A stretch of DNA of 64,000 bases, from assembly GCA_020161065.1 (NCBI GenBank), contig JAIUPH010000028.1, forward strand, positions 310,001-374,000. Reading direction: 5' to 3'. The position numbers and the translations under genes are program-made. This stretch comes from Pseudomonadota bacterium. Its GTDB lineage: Bacteria > Pseudomonadota > Gammaproteobacteria > Burkholderiales > Burkholderiaceae_C. Positions 51,989-61,100 of the stretch are shown here, piece after piece; position 1 is the first letter of the stretch, and each line of letters starts with the position of its first letter. Below the pieces are notes generated by a model that was given only the letters and a program-made list of their open reading frames with translations, was not told where the DNA came from and ran no database searches.

Positions 51989-53770
51989 ATGTGGACCTAC
52001 CGCGCCCCCGTTGCCCAGATGCAGTGGCTGATGACGCAGGTGCTCGACGCGCCGGCCTCGTGGGCGCGGCTGCCGGCCTTCGAGGGCCTGGACGCCGAGA
52101 CCGCCGCCGCCGTGCTGGAGCAGGCCGGCCGCTTCGCTGGCGACAAGCTGGCGCCGATCAACGCCGGCGGCGACCTCGCCGGCTGCAGCTGGTCGGCCGA
52201 GGGCGTGCGCACGCCGGCGGGTTTTCGCGAGGCCTATGCCGCCTTCGTCGACGGCGGCTGGCCGGCGCTGGCCTGCGCGCCCGAGGCCGGCGGCCAGGGC
52301 CTGCCGCAGTTGCTGAACGTGGCGCTGCAGGAGATGGTCACCGCGTCGAACCACGCCTTCGGCATGTACCCGGGCATCCTGCACGGCGCCTACGAGGTGA
52401 TCAAGGCGCACGCGGTGCCCGAGCTGCGCGAGCGCTATCTGCAGAAGGTGGCGCGCGGCGAGTGGCTGGCGACCATGAACCTCAGCGAGCCGCAGGCCGG
52501 CAGCGACCTCGGCCTGGTGCGCACGCGCGCCGAGCCGCTGGGCCCCGTGGCCAACGGCGTGCCGGTGCGCGTGACGGGGCAGAAGATCTTCATCAGCGGC
52601 GGCGAGCACGACCTCAGCGACAACATCGTGCACCTGGTGTTGTGCCGCCTGCCCGATGCGCCGCCGGGCACCAAGGGCCTGTCGCTGGCGGTGGTGCCGA
52701 AGTTCATGCCGTCGGTCGACGGCCAGCCGGCCAAGCGCAACGCCGTGCATTGCGACGGCCTCGAAAAGAAGATGGGCATCAAGGCCAGCGCCACCTGCCA
52801 GATGCGCTTCGAGCAAGCCGAAGGCTGGTTGATCGGCGAGCCCAACCGCGGCCTGGCCGCGATGTTCCTGATGATGAATTCGGCCCGCTTGCTGACCGCG
52901 GTGCAAGGCGTCGGCCACCTCGAAGCGGCCAGCCAGAACGCGCGCGCCTACGCCGCCGAGCGGCTGCAGATGCGCGCCGCCCACAAACCCGCCGGCGCCG
53001 CCAGCGCAGCCGCCGACCCCATCGCCTGGCACCCGGCGATGCGCCGCCTGCTGCTGACGCTGCAAGCGCGCACCGACGCCTGCCGGCTGCTGGCCTACGA
53101 CATCGCGTTGCAGCTCGACGAGAGCGAACAGCACCCCGACCCCGCGCAACGCCGCGCGGCGGCCGAGCAGGTGGCGCTGCTGACGCCGGTGGCCAAGGCC
53201 TTCTTCACCGAGCTGGGCCACCGCAGCGCCGACGAGGCGCTGCAGGCCTGGGGCGGCTACGGCTTCCTGCACGACTACGGCATCGAGCAGACGGTGCGCG
53301 ACAGCCGCATCGCGATGATCTACGAGGGCACCAACGAGATCCAGGCGATCGACCTGGTGACGCGCAAGATCCTCGACGACGGCGGCCGCCGCGCCGACGC
53401 GCTGCGCGAGCGCCTGGCCGCCGAGGTGCAGGCCTGCCGCGCGCAGCCCGCGCTGGCGCCGTTTGCCGATGCGCTGCAAGCCCAGCTGGACGCCTGGGCC
53501 GGCGCGCAGGCCGCGCTGCTGCAAGGCGCCGCGGCCGACCCCGAATGGCCGCTGCGCGTGGCCGACGACCTGCTGCAAGGCATCGGCCACGCGCTGCTGG
53601 CCTGGGCCTGGGCGCGGCTGGCGCGCAACGCCGAGCACGCCCAAGGCAGCGGCCGCAGCCGCGAACAATGGCTGGACGCGGCGCGCTTCGGCATCGACTG
53701 GCTGCTGCCGCAGGCGCAAGTGCACTGGGCGCGCGCCACGCGGCGCGACGCCGCGCTGCCCTTCGTCTGA
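51989..53770 (+). CDS. Acyl-CoA dehydrogenase with C-terminal extension
   Basis: The 593-residue flavoprotein has LATMNLSEPQAGSDLGLVRT (flavin/substrate region), TGQKIFISGGEHDL and YGFLHDYGIEQTVRDSRIAM followed by IYEGTNEIQAIDLV, where the Glu of YEGTNE is the catalytic base. The extra C-terminal helical domain places it with the large FadE/DmdC-like subgroup. In this operon it may dehydrogenate a saturated side-chain thioester such as dihydroferuloyl-CoA; the substrate is inference. Confidence 0.9.
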   Translation: MWTYRAPVAQMQWLMTQVLDAPASWARLPAFEGLDAETAAAVLEQAGRFAGDKLAPINAGGDLAGCSWSAEGVRTPAGFREAYAAFVDGGWPALACAPEAGGQGLPQLLNVALQEMVTASNHAFGMYPGILHGAYEVIKAHAVPELRERYLQKVARGEWLATMNLSEPQAGSDLGLVRTRAEPLGPVANGVPVRVTGQKIFISGGEHDLSDNIVHLVLCRLPDAPPGTKGLSLAVVPKFMPSVDGQPAKRNAVHCDGLEKKMGIKASATCQMRFEQAEGWLIGEPNRGLAAMFLMMNSARLLTAVQGVGHLEAASQNARAYAAERLQMRAAHKPAGAASAAADPIAWHPAMRRLLLTLQARTDACRLLAYDIALQLDESEQHPDPAQRRAAAEQVALLTPVAKAFFTELGHRSADEALQAWGGYGFLHDYGIEQTVRDSRIAMIYEGTNEIQAIDLVTRKILDDGGRRADALRERLAAEVQACRAQPALAPFADALQAQLDAWAGAQAALLQGAAADPEWPLRVADDLLQGIGHALLAWAWARLARNAEHAQGSGRSREQWLDAARFGIDWLLPQAQVHWARATRRDAALPFV

Positions 53771-53788
53771 ACGCCGGCGCTGCCCGCC

Positions 53789-54292
53789 ATGCCCCGCCGC
53801 ACCGCCAGCGCCGCTGCCGAGCGCCTGCCCGAGCCGGTGCCCGCGGTGGCGCCGCCGGCGCTGGGGCCGCTGACCGGCATCGTCGGCTACCACATCGCGC
53901 AGGCCGCGGTGACGACCTACGGCGCGTTCGAGCGTCACATCGGCCGCCCCTTCGAGCTGCGCAAGGTGGAGTTCTCGATGTTGATGCTGCTGATGGCCAA
54001 CGGCGCGCTGTCGCCCAAGCGGCTGGCCGCCGCGCTGCGGCTGACGGCGCCCAACCTGAGCCTGCTGCTCGACCGCCTGCAGCAGCGCGGCCTGCTGCGC
54101 CGCCAGCCCAACCCCGACGACGGCCGCTCGCAGCACATCGTGCTGACCGAGAAAGGCCTGCGCGTCGCGCGCGACAGCGCCGCCGCGGCGCTGCCGATGG
54201 AGCGCGAACTGCAAGGCCCGCTGTCGCGCGCCGAGCACGCGATGCTGATCGAGCTGCTCAGCCGGCTGGCCGGCCACCCGCGACCGGGCTGA
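53789..54292 (+). CDS. MarR-family regulator of the hydroxycinnamate cluster
   Basis: The 167-residue winged-helix protein has ELRKVEFSMLMLLMANGALS, KRLAAALRLTAPNLSLLLDR and the wing NPDDGRSQHIVLTEKGLRVA. It is the last gene of the operon, 18 bases after the dehydrogenase. MarR proteins with hydroxycinnamoyl-CoA as inducer (FerR/HcaR/CouR types) control such clusters in other genera. The twin palindromes at 42652 and 42740 are its probable sites. Confidence 0.88.
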   Translation: MPRRTASAAAERLPEPVPAVAPPALGPLTGIVGYHIAQAAVTTYGAFERHIGRPFELRKVEFSMLMLLMANGALSPKRLAAALRLTAPNLSLLLDRLQQRGLLRRQPNPDDGRSQHIVLTEKGLRVARDSAAAALPMERELQGPLSRAEHAMLIELLSRLAGHPRPG

Positions 54293-54343
54293 GCGCGGCC
54301 CGCCGGCCGCCGGCCGCCGGCCGCCTTCCGTTCGATTCTGCCG

Positions 54344-55096
54344 TTAGCCCGCCGCCTGCAGCCCCCGCTGCACCCGCCATTCGGCCAGGCGCCGCATGTT
54401 GGCCATCGAGATCAGGTGCGCCTGGATCAGCCCCAGCAGCCCGTTGCGCGCCAGCTCCAGCAGCGTGGCGTCGGGCAGCGCCTTGAGCTTTTCTTCGTCG
54501 ACGGTGAAGAAGCCTTCCACCGCCAGCTTCTGGCCGCCGGGCAGGTCGACGTCGAAGCGCATCTCGCGCAGCAGTTCCAGCTGCAGCAGCCGGTCGCCGA
54601 CCAGCCGCGTGCGCTGCACCTCTTCTTCGGTCTTCTCGGCCTGCGCCACCACCTGGCGCGTGAACTCGGTGGCCTCGCCCTGGGCGTTGAACACCGCCTC
54701 GCCGCTGCCTTGCGACAGCGCGCTCCACGCGCTGTCGACGCACAGCGCGAAGTTCTGCTCGTCGATGCGGCCGATGGCGAACGGGTACAGCCGCAGCACC
54801 GCGGGCATGTAGCTGGCGCGCCATTGGCCGTCGGGCTGGATGAACAGGTTCTCCTCGGCCGACAGGCCGAACACCGCCACCGGCGCGATCTGCGCCTTGC
54901 CGTCGGGGTCGGTGCCGGCGCGCACGAAGACGATCGGGAACTCGCGGCAGGCGTCGCCGAACTCCACCGCCGCCAGGAAGATGGAATTCAGCTTGGCGGC
55001 CACCGACCAGTCGGCCACCGGCACCGGCACCTTCAGGTTGCGGTGCGCGGCGCTGTCCAGCGGCACCGCCTGGCGGTGCAAGAGGGTGTTGATCAC
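54344..55096 (-). CDS. SapC family protein
   Basis: The 250-residue protein matches SapC-like proteins (RNLKVPVPVADWSVAAKLNS, then FPIVFVRAG, QPDGQWRASYMPAVLRLYPF and FFTVDEEKLKALPDATLLEL). The founding member is an S-layer-associated protein of Campylobacter, but the role in betaproteobacteria is unknown. A GTG start overlaps the CorC-like gene stop (GTGA). The longer frame upstream is a shadow. Confidence 0.85.
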   Translation of the reverse strand: MINTLLHRQAVPLDSAAHRNLKVPVPVADWSVAAKLNSIFLAAVEFGDACREFPIVFVRAGTDPDGKAQIAPVAVFGLSAEENLFIQPDGQWRASYMPAVLRLYPFAIGRIDEQNFALCVDSAWSALSQGSGEAVFNAQGEATEFTRQVVAQAEKTEEEVQRTRLVGDRLLQLELLREMRFDVDLPGGQKLAVEGFFTVDEEKLKALPDATLLELARNGLLGLIQAHLISMANMRRLAEWRVQRGLQAAG

Positions 55097-56394
55097 TCGT
55101 TCTCTCCAGGTTGTTCGGTGCGGCTGACCAGCACCTTGTCGACACGTTTGCCATCGAGGTCCACCACCTCGAAGGTCCAGCCCTGCCATTCCGCGCGGTC
55201 GCCGGTGGCGGGCAGGCGGCCGAGCAGCAGCATCACCATGCCGGCCAGCGTGTTGTAGCGGCCGCGGTCTTCCTCGGGCAGCTCTTTCAACTCCAGCCGG
55301 TCCTTCAGTTCGGGCACCGGGATCAGGCCGTCCATCAGCCAGCTGCCGTCGTCGCGCCGCACGGCCCACGAATCCTCGTCGGCCGGCGTGCCGAACTCGC
55401 CGGTGATGGCTTCCAGCAGGTCGCGCTCGGAGATCACGCCCTGCACCGCGCCGTACTCGTCGACGACGAACACCAGGTCGGCGCGCGTGCTGCGGAAATG
55501 CTCCATCAGCTCCATGCCCGACAGCGTCTCGGGCACGAAGACCGGCGGCGTCAGCAGCTCGCTCAGCACCGGGCGCTCGCCGCGCGCCAGCGGCTGCAGC
55601 AACCGGTGCGCGCCGAGCACGCCGATCACCTCGTCGAGCCCGCCGCGGCACACCGGGTAGCGCGTGTGGCCGTGCGCCTCGATGGCGGCCACCGCCTCGT
55701 CCAGCGTGGCGGCGGCGTCGATCCAGGCAATCTCGGCGCGCGGGATCATCATCGAGCCGATCTGCCGGTCGTCGAGCCGGAAGACGTTGCGCACCATCTG
55801 GTGCTCCTGCTCCTCGATGACGCCGGCGTCGAGCCCTTCCTCCAGCTGCGCGGCAATCTCTTCTTCCGTCACCGACCGCGAAGGCCCGCCGCGCACGCCC
55901 AGCAGCCGCAGCACGGCGTTGGTACAGCTGGTCAGCGCCAGCACCAGCGGGCGCGTGGCGGTGGACAGCCAGTTCATCGGCCGCGCCACCAGCCGCGCCA
56001 CCGGCTCCGGGTACATCTGCCCCAGCCGCTTGGGCACCAGCTCGCCGAAGATGATGGTCAGCACCGTGATGATGAACACCACCAGCCCGGTGGCGACGAT
56101 GGCCGCGGCCTTGGGCGCGATGCCGGCGACGGCGCTGAGCCACTGCGCCAGCGGCGCGGCGAAGGCGCTCTCGCCGACGATGCCGTTGAGCACGCCGATC
56201 GACGTGATGCCGATCTGCACCGTCGACAGGAACTTGGTCGGGTTCTCGTGCAGGTCCATCGCGGCCTGGGCGCCGGGCTCGCCGCTTTCGACCATCACCG
56301 TCAGGCGCGCCTTGCGGCTGGCCGTGAGGGCCATCTCCGACATCGCGAACAGGCCGTTGAGCAGGATCAGCAGGACGAGCAGCGTCAGGTCCAT
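55093..56394 (-). CDS. CNNM/CorC-family (hemolysin-like) membrane protein
   Basis: The 433-residue protein has an N-terminal DUF21 membrane domain (MDLTLLVLLILLNGLFAMSE, then GELVPKRLGQMYPE), a CBS pair (MMIPRAEIAWIDAAATLDEA, LVFVVDEYGAVQGVISERDL) and a CorC/HlyC C-terminal domain. It is implicated in divalent cation (Mg/Co) transport or tolerance. The start MDLTLL is preferred over a Met six residues upstream. Confidence 0.93.
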   Translation of the reverse strand: MDLTLLVLLILLNGLFAMSEMALTASRKARLTVMVESGEPGAQAAMDLHENPTKFLSTVQIGITSIGVLNGIVGESAFAAPLAQWLSAVAGIAPKAAAIVATGLVVFIITVLTIIFGELVPKRLGQMYPEPVARLVARPMNWLSTATRPLVLALTSCTNAVLRLLGVRGGPSRSVTEEEIAAQLEEGLDAGVIEEQEHQMVRNVFRLDDRQIGSMMIPRAEIAWIDAAATLDEAVAAIEAHGHTRYPVCRGGLDEVIGVLGAHRLLQPLARGERPVLSELLTPPVFVPETLSGMELMEHFRSTRADLVFVVDEYGAVQGVISERDLLEAITGEFGTPADEDSWAVRRDDGSWLMDGLIPVPELKDRLELKELPEEDRGRYNTLAGMVMLLLGRLPATGDRAEWQGWTFEVVDLDGKRVDKVLVSRTEQPGENE

Positions 56395-56463
56395 GCGCGC
56401 CGCCGGCTGCAAAACGCGCCGGCAGTGGCAGTGAAGGGGCGCCGAGCGTAGCAGAATCGGCGC

Positions 56464-57288
56464 ATGCGCTATCTGGTCGGCGACCTGCAGGGCTGCTGCG
56501 ACGCCTTCGATCGCCTGCTGGCCGAAATCGGCTTCTCGCCTTCACGCGACCACGTGCTGGTGCTTGGCGACCTCGTCAACCGCGGCCCCGATTCGCTGGG
56601 CGTGCTGCGCCGCCTGCGCGGCCTGGGCGGCGCCGCCACCTGCCTGTTGGGCAACCACGACCTGCACCTGCTGGCCGTCGCCCACGGCGTGCGCCGGCCG
56701 TCGCGCCACGACACGCTGGGCCAGATCCTCGACGCGAGCGACCGCGACGCCTGGCTCGACTGGCTGCGCGCGCGCCCCCTGGCCTGCCTGGACAGCGGCT
56801 GGCTGTGCGTGCACGCCGGCGTGGTGCCCGCGTGGACCACGGCCGACACGCTGGCGCTGGCCGCCGAGGTGCAGGCCCTGCTGGCCGGCCCCGAACTGCC
56901 GGCCTTTCTGCGCGTGATGTACGGCAACGAGCCAAGGCGCTGGCGCGAAGACCTGCAAGGCGCCGAGCGCTGGCGCTTCGTCGTCAACGTGCTGACGCGC
57001 ATCCGCTTCTGCGGCGCCGACGGCACGCTGGAGTTCGACACCAAGGACGGCGCCGCCGCCGCGCCGCCGGGCTTCATGCCCTGGTACGAGGTGCCCGCCC
57101 GCGCGACGGCCGACCAGCCCGTCGCCTTCGGCCACTGGAGCACGCTGGGCCTGATCAACCGCCCTCGCCTGCTGGCCATCGACACCGGCTGCGTCTGGGG
57201 CGGCCAACTGACGGCCGTGCGCGTCGACGACGGCCGCCGCGAGGTGGCGCAGGTCGCCTGCCCGCAGGCCCAGGCGCCGGGAGCGTAG
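56464..57288 (+). CDS. apaH: Bis(5'-nucleosyl)-tetraphosphatase (symmetrical) ApaH
   Basis: The 274-residue metallophosphatase shows MRYLVGDLQGCCDAFDRLL, GDLVNRGPDSLGVL and LLGNHDLHLL, then FGHWSTLGL and DTGCVWGGQL, all ApaH motifs. It hydrolyses Ap4A and related caps to ADP. It is divergent from the CorC-like gene, 69 bases away. Complete, no anomaly. Confidence 0.97.
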   Translation: MRYLVGDLQGCCDAFDRLLAEIGFSPSRDHVLVLGDLVNRGPDSLGVLRRLRGLGGAATCLLGNHDLHLLAVAHGVRRPSRHDTLGQILDASDRDAWLDWLRARPLACLDSGWLCVHAGVVPAWTTADTLALAAEVQALLAGPELPAFLRVMYGNEPRRWREDLQGAERWRFVVNVLTRIRFCGADGTLEFDTKDGAAAAPPGFMPWYEVPARATADQPVAFGHWSTLGLINRPRLLAIDTGCVWGGQLTAVRVDDGRREVAQVACPQAQAPGA

Positions 57289-57314
57289 GCCGGCCGCCTA
57301 GAATCGGCCGCGGC

Positions 57315-57337
57315 ATCGCCGGCGCAAGGCCGGCGAT
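57315..57337. terminator. Hairpin between apaH and tRNA-Ser
   Basis: Arms ATCGCCGGC and GCCGGCGAT around GCAAG form a perfect 9-bp stem, 27 bases after the apaH stop and 14 bases before the tRNA. There is no thymine tract. It may end apaH transcription. Confidence 0.5.
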
Positions 57338-57350
57338 CACTGCCGCAACC

Positions 57351-57440
57351 GGAGGCGTGCCAGAGCGGTTGAATGGATCAGTCTTGAAAACTGACGACGG
57401 GGCAACTCGTCCGTGGGTTCGAATCCCACCGCCTCCTCCA
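57351..57440 (+). tRNA. tRNA-Ser (anticodon UGA)
   Basis: GGAGGCG pairs with CGCCTCC, with the class II long variable arm. The anticodon stem TCAGT/ACTGA flanks the loop CTTGAAA with TGA as anticodon. The T-arm GTGGGTTCGAATCCCAC is perfect, and the 3' CCA is encoded. The discriminator base is T where serine tRNAs normally have G. The transposase remnant starts about 10 bases later, so the 3' end may have been rebuilt by an insertion at this tRNA. Confidence 0.95.
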
Positions 57441-57450
57441 AATTGCAAGC

Positions 57451-57693
57451 TTCAGCCGCACTCCGACTGGCGCGTCGTGGCTGAACATGGTCGAGCGCTT
57501 CTTCCGCGACATCACCGACAAGCGCATCCGCCGCGACAGCTTCACCAGCGTTCCCGAGCTTGAACTGGCCATCGACCTGTATGTCGCCCAGCACAAAGTC
57601 GATCCCAAGCCTTTCATCTGGACCGCCAACGCCTCGCGCATCCTGGCCAAGGTCACTCGGGCCAAAGCCGCCCTGGCTGCGACCTCAAGATAA
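57451..57693 (+). pseudogene. IS630-family transposase remnant (C-terminal end only)
   Basis: The frame TPTGASWLNMVERFFRDI, then TDKRIRRDSFTSVPELELAI and DPKPFIWTANASRILAKV is the C-terminal end of IS630-type DDE transposases, with the last catalytic Glu in VERFFR. Only about 80 codons remain. Everything upstream, including the two catalytic aspartates, has been replaced by the tRNA gene. An ATG at 57487 would give 68 residues but not a working protein. Confidence 0.88.
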
Positions 57694-57739
57694 GTGCACA
57701 ACAGGGCCGCGCACCACACTAGGCTAGAAGAGTGCTACG

Positions 57740-58054
57740 TCACGTTGCCCGGAAACTGTGCGGCCGGACAGGCAAGCGCGGTTCCGTACCGCTGATCAAT
57801 GCGAACTCGCTCCGAGTGATGTTCAGCTTGTCGCCATTCGCGAGCTGCAAGATGGCATAGGTGTCGCCGTCTTCCTGCGGCAGTACCCGCAAAGTGACGA
57901 TCTGCATCAGGTTGAGAAAGAGACCGATCCGTATCTCGACGAGTTGCACACACCTTCCTTCTTGATCCTTGCGGAAGAGCATCTCATCCGATCGAGCCTT
58001 GGACTTTCCCTGTAGGGAGGGAGGTTGCACCTTCGCTGTGGGGGGCTTCGCCAT
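57740..58054 (-). CDS. Small protein of unknown function downstream of the TcA gene
   Basis: The 104-residue product starts MAKPPTAKVQPPSLQGKSKA and continues RCVQLVEIRIGLFLNLMQIV and YAILQLANGDKLNITRSEFA. It has no signal peptide, and it starts 46 bases after the TcA-like stop on the same strand, so co-transcription is likely. I do not recognise it. GC content is lower than in the rest of the window. It could be an accessory or immunity-like factor of the toxin; that is speculation. Confidence 0.55.
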   Translation of the reverse strand: MAKPPTAKVQPPSLQGKSKARSDEMLFRKDQEGRCVQLVEIRIGLFLNLMQIVTLRVLPQEDGDTYAILQLANGDKLNITRSEFALISGTEPRLPVRPHSFRAT

Positions 58055-58100
58055 TCGCTTACTCCTCAGTGAGCTTGGGCCGAGATCCCGTGGACATCGG

Positions 58101-61100
58101 CTAGCAGACGCCTTCGCAATCGGTTTCGCACGTGGCGTGCTTCGGCAAGCATCGTTGCGGTGGACCCGCTTCGTACGAGCACACGAGGTACGCGCGGTGG
58201 ACCGCTCCAATCTCCTGCGGAAACATGAATTCGCCGATCGCGAGCTGCTGCTCGTCGCACAGGTATGGGAACGGATACTCGATGACGCCGTGGAACAGGC
58301 AGGGCCAGTCCTCACTCGCCACGCACGTCAGGAAGTAGCGGTCGCAGCACTCGTCACCCTCATCGACGCACTCGCCGTCGCGGCCCGGCACGAACTCGAT
58401 CTCGTGATTGCGCACACCTTCGCACGGCTGCGCCTCGAACCATAGCTCGACGCGCCGCATGCGCACTGGTCGATGCCCCGGCAGGTATGGGAACATGCCG
58501 CGAGACATCCGCAAGCCGAGCGCGCGCGCGCACGTAGCGCGTTCGCATTCGGAATCTGGCGCCAACGCGAGCGCCTTGAATCGTTGCCACGCATCGGCGA
58601 AATCCTGCCGCCAATCGAAGAAGCGCAGCCCGGCACCGGGGAGCAGGCACGAGGCCGCGGCCCAAGCCGCCTTTCGCAGCACGTCCCCACCTTCGCGGGC
58701 GGTGTAGTTCAACTGGAAGATGAGATCGCTCACCGTCTCGATGTCGAAGGCGTTCGTCTCTATCGGAAGTTCGATCCGCCAGCGGCTGACAGCACCCGCG
58801 TACTCGAACGGCAGGTAGCGCTCGTCGCGGAAGTTCAGCTCGAACAGTCCGGCGTCGTTCTGCCCCGTGGATGTCGCAATCGCCTCGGTCGCGCCATATC
58901 GCTTGACGATCCGCGGATCGTTCATGATGCTCTCGTAACGTCGGCGATCGCAGCAGCCGCAGGTGCACTCGCCCGGACAGCAGTCTTCGACTTCCAGCAA
59001 TGCGGGCTCGACGCGGGTCGAGTCGCTCAGCAGCGTCAACTTGCAGTGGACGCCCGTATACGGCCCGGCGACGCAGGGAATCGTCAGACTGACGGCTTTT
59101 ATCCGGCGCAGGTAGTGACCCGGATACTCGCGGTCGAGCCGCCATTCCGGCACTTCGATTTCGCAGGCGCCGGTTGCCTTCAACTGCAAGAACGCGAGCG
59201 GGAAATCGAGCCGCAGGGACAGTCGAGTGACCAGTTCCTGTTCCCGCCGATTCTGATCGAAGTACCCCTTTTCCATGGCCCGCAATGCTGTGGACAGGCG
59301 TTCGCCCGCAACCAGGCCTTCGTGCAACCCGTCCCAGACATTCAACGGCAGGAAGGTTTGGGTTGTCAGTTCACGTTCCAGCTGAAACGCTCGCTGGGCC
59401 TGTCGCGCCCAACACCAGGCGATATCGAACATCTGTCGATGTAGCGCGGCCGTCTCCTGCTGGAGGAACAGGTAGAGGGCGTGATTGGTGAACTTGTCGC
59501 GCAGGAAGTCTTGAATCTCCGCCGCCTGCTGCTTCTGCTGTGCGAGATTGTTCAATTGGCGCAGCGCTGAATCGCGCCGGCGTTCCGCCGCCAGAATCTG
59601 CCGCTCGATTTGCTGAATTTCGATCTCCAGCACGGCGACCTGGAAAATCCAGTCGGCTTCGCGGCGATCCCATCCACTATCTGTCAGCGAGAGACCGGCC
59701 TGCGTGCCGGTGATATCGGCCACCGTGTAGAGGATTCTGGCCGCGGCGGAGAAGGCGTGGGCCAGCTTTGTGCCGATTGGCAACTGGTTCACGTTCACCG
59801 GCGACGAGGCAATGCCGGCGGCGCCTATGGTGATGTCTGGAATCAGATTCATCACTTGCCCCACAGCTTCCACCTCATTACCGGCAGCGCGGGTGCTCAT
59901 TGAGATGCTTGTCAGGTTCTCATAGCCCTGCTCTTTCGGGATGAGCCCATTGGCGATCAAGTCCGCAAAGTTCTGGCGGCGCGCCTGGGCGGCTTGCTTT
60001 GTCTTCTGCAGCGCCTGGACTTGCCAGTCTGCTTCGCGGAACTCCAAGCGGCGGATCTCCTCCGTCAAGTTCAGAAGTTGCCGCTCGTGGCGGCTGCGCA
60101 TCGCCGCAAGGAACTCGGCATCACCCTTTTCGTACGCGGCCAGCAACTCACTGCCAAACGCTCGTACCTCGCCCGCCGTCTCCAGCGCGCGCTGAAGCAG
60201 GAACTGGAACCGGTATGGACTGGGCGGACAGCAGCAGCCGTCATCGTCCACACAGCCCGACGTCGTGGTCTTCCACCCGCGGCGCACGGGATCGTCACCC
60301 CAGTACGACGTGTCAGCGTGCAGCGCGCCGCCCTTTAGCCTCGCCTTGGTCAGGCATTGGTGCAGCGCATCGAGCTGATCCACGGCGTTGTCGTAGATCT
60401 CCATGAGACGCGGATTGAGCGGCGGGAACCGCGGCACGAACGTACCCACAGTCTGCGGATCCTGGCCGTCGTCCTGACCGAAGATCGTGCGCGGCCGCTT
60501 GCCGAGGAAGCGCGACAACGTATCGAGGCGCAGCTTCGCGGCCGCGTAACCTTCGGGCGAGTTCTTGCACATCGCCGCCTGCGCGTACTGAAGCAGCGTC
60601 TCAAGATACGACAGCACGACACTGCGCTGACGGGCCGCGAGATCCGTCCGCGCGAGGGTATCGCAACACGGATCCTGGTCTGTTCGCACCGTACCGCGTA
60701 CCGCGGCCAGCACGACGGGCACATTGTCGCCGCCATCGGCGGGCATGCCGAACTCGTTGTCTTCTTCGCGAGGCTGATCGCGGCAGGTCGCCCACCGCAG
60801 ATCCTTGTCTCCCGGCGCGAAATAGAGTTCGTACCACTTCAGCGCTGCCACATAGCGGCAGTGAGTGCGAAGCGATCCAGCGACCGTCATCGCTGTCGAG
60901 TAGACCGACGGCTCGAGCGGCGCGCCCGGAAGGAAGTACGCGAAGAACGGATACGCCGTGAGCGACGGTGAGAACGGCCCCGCTGGCGCCGGCGTCGCGA
61001 TCACTTCGGGCAGCACGACTGCCGCATCTGGCGCGATGTCGTACCGGAAGCCCCACGGCGACGGATCTACGTAGCCGGTCGGGAGCGTATCGGCATTCGT

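Noticed and set aside
57487-57693. A functional small gene starting at 57487
   Set aside because: The frame continues upstream in IS630 transposase similarity to about 57451. It is a decayed transposase end, not a separate gene.
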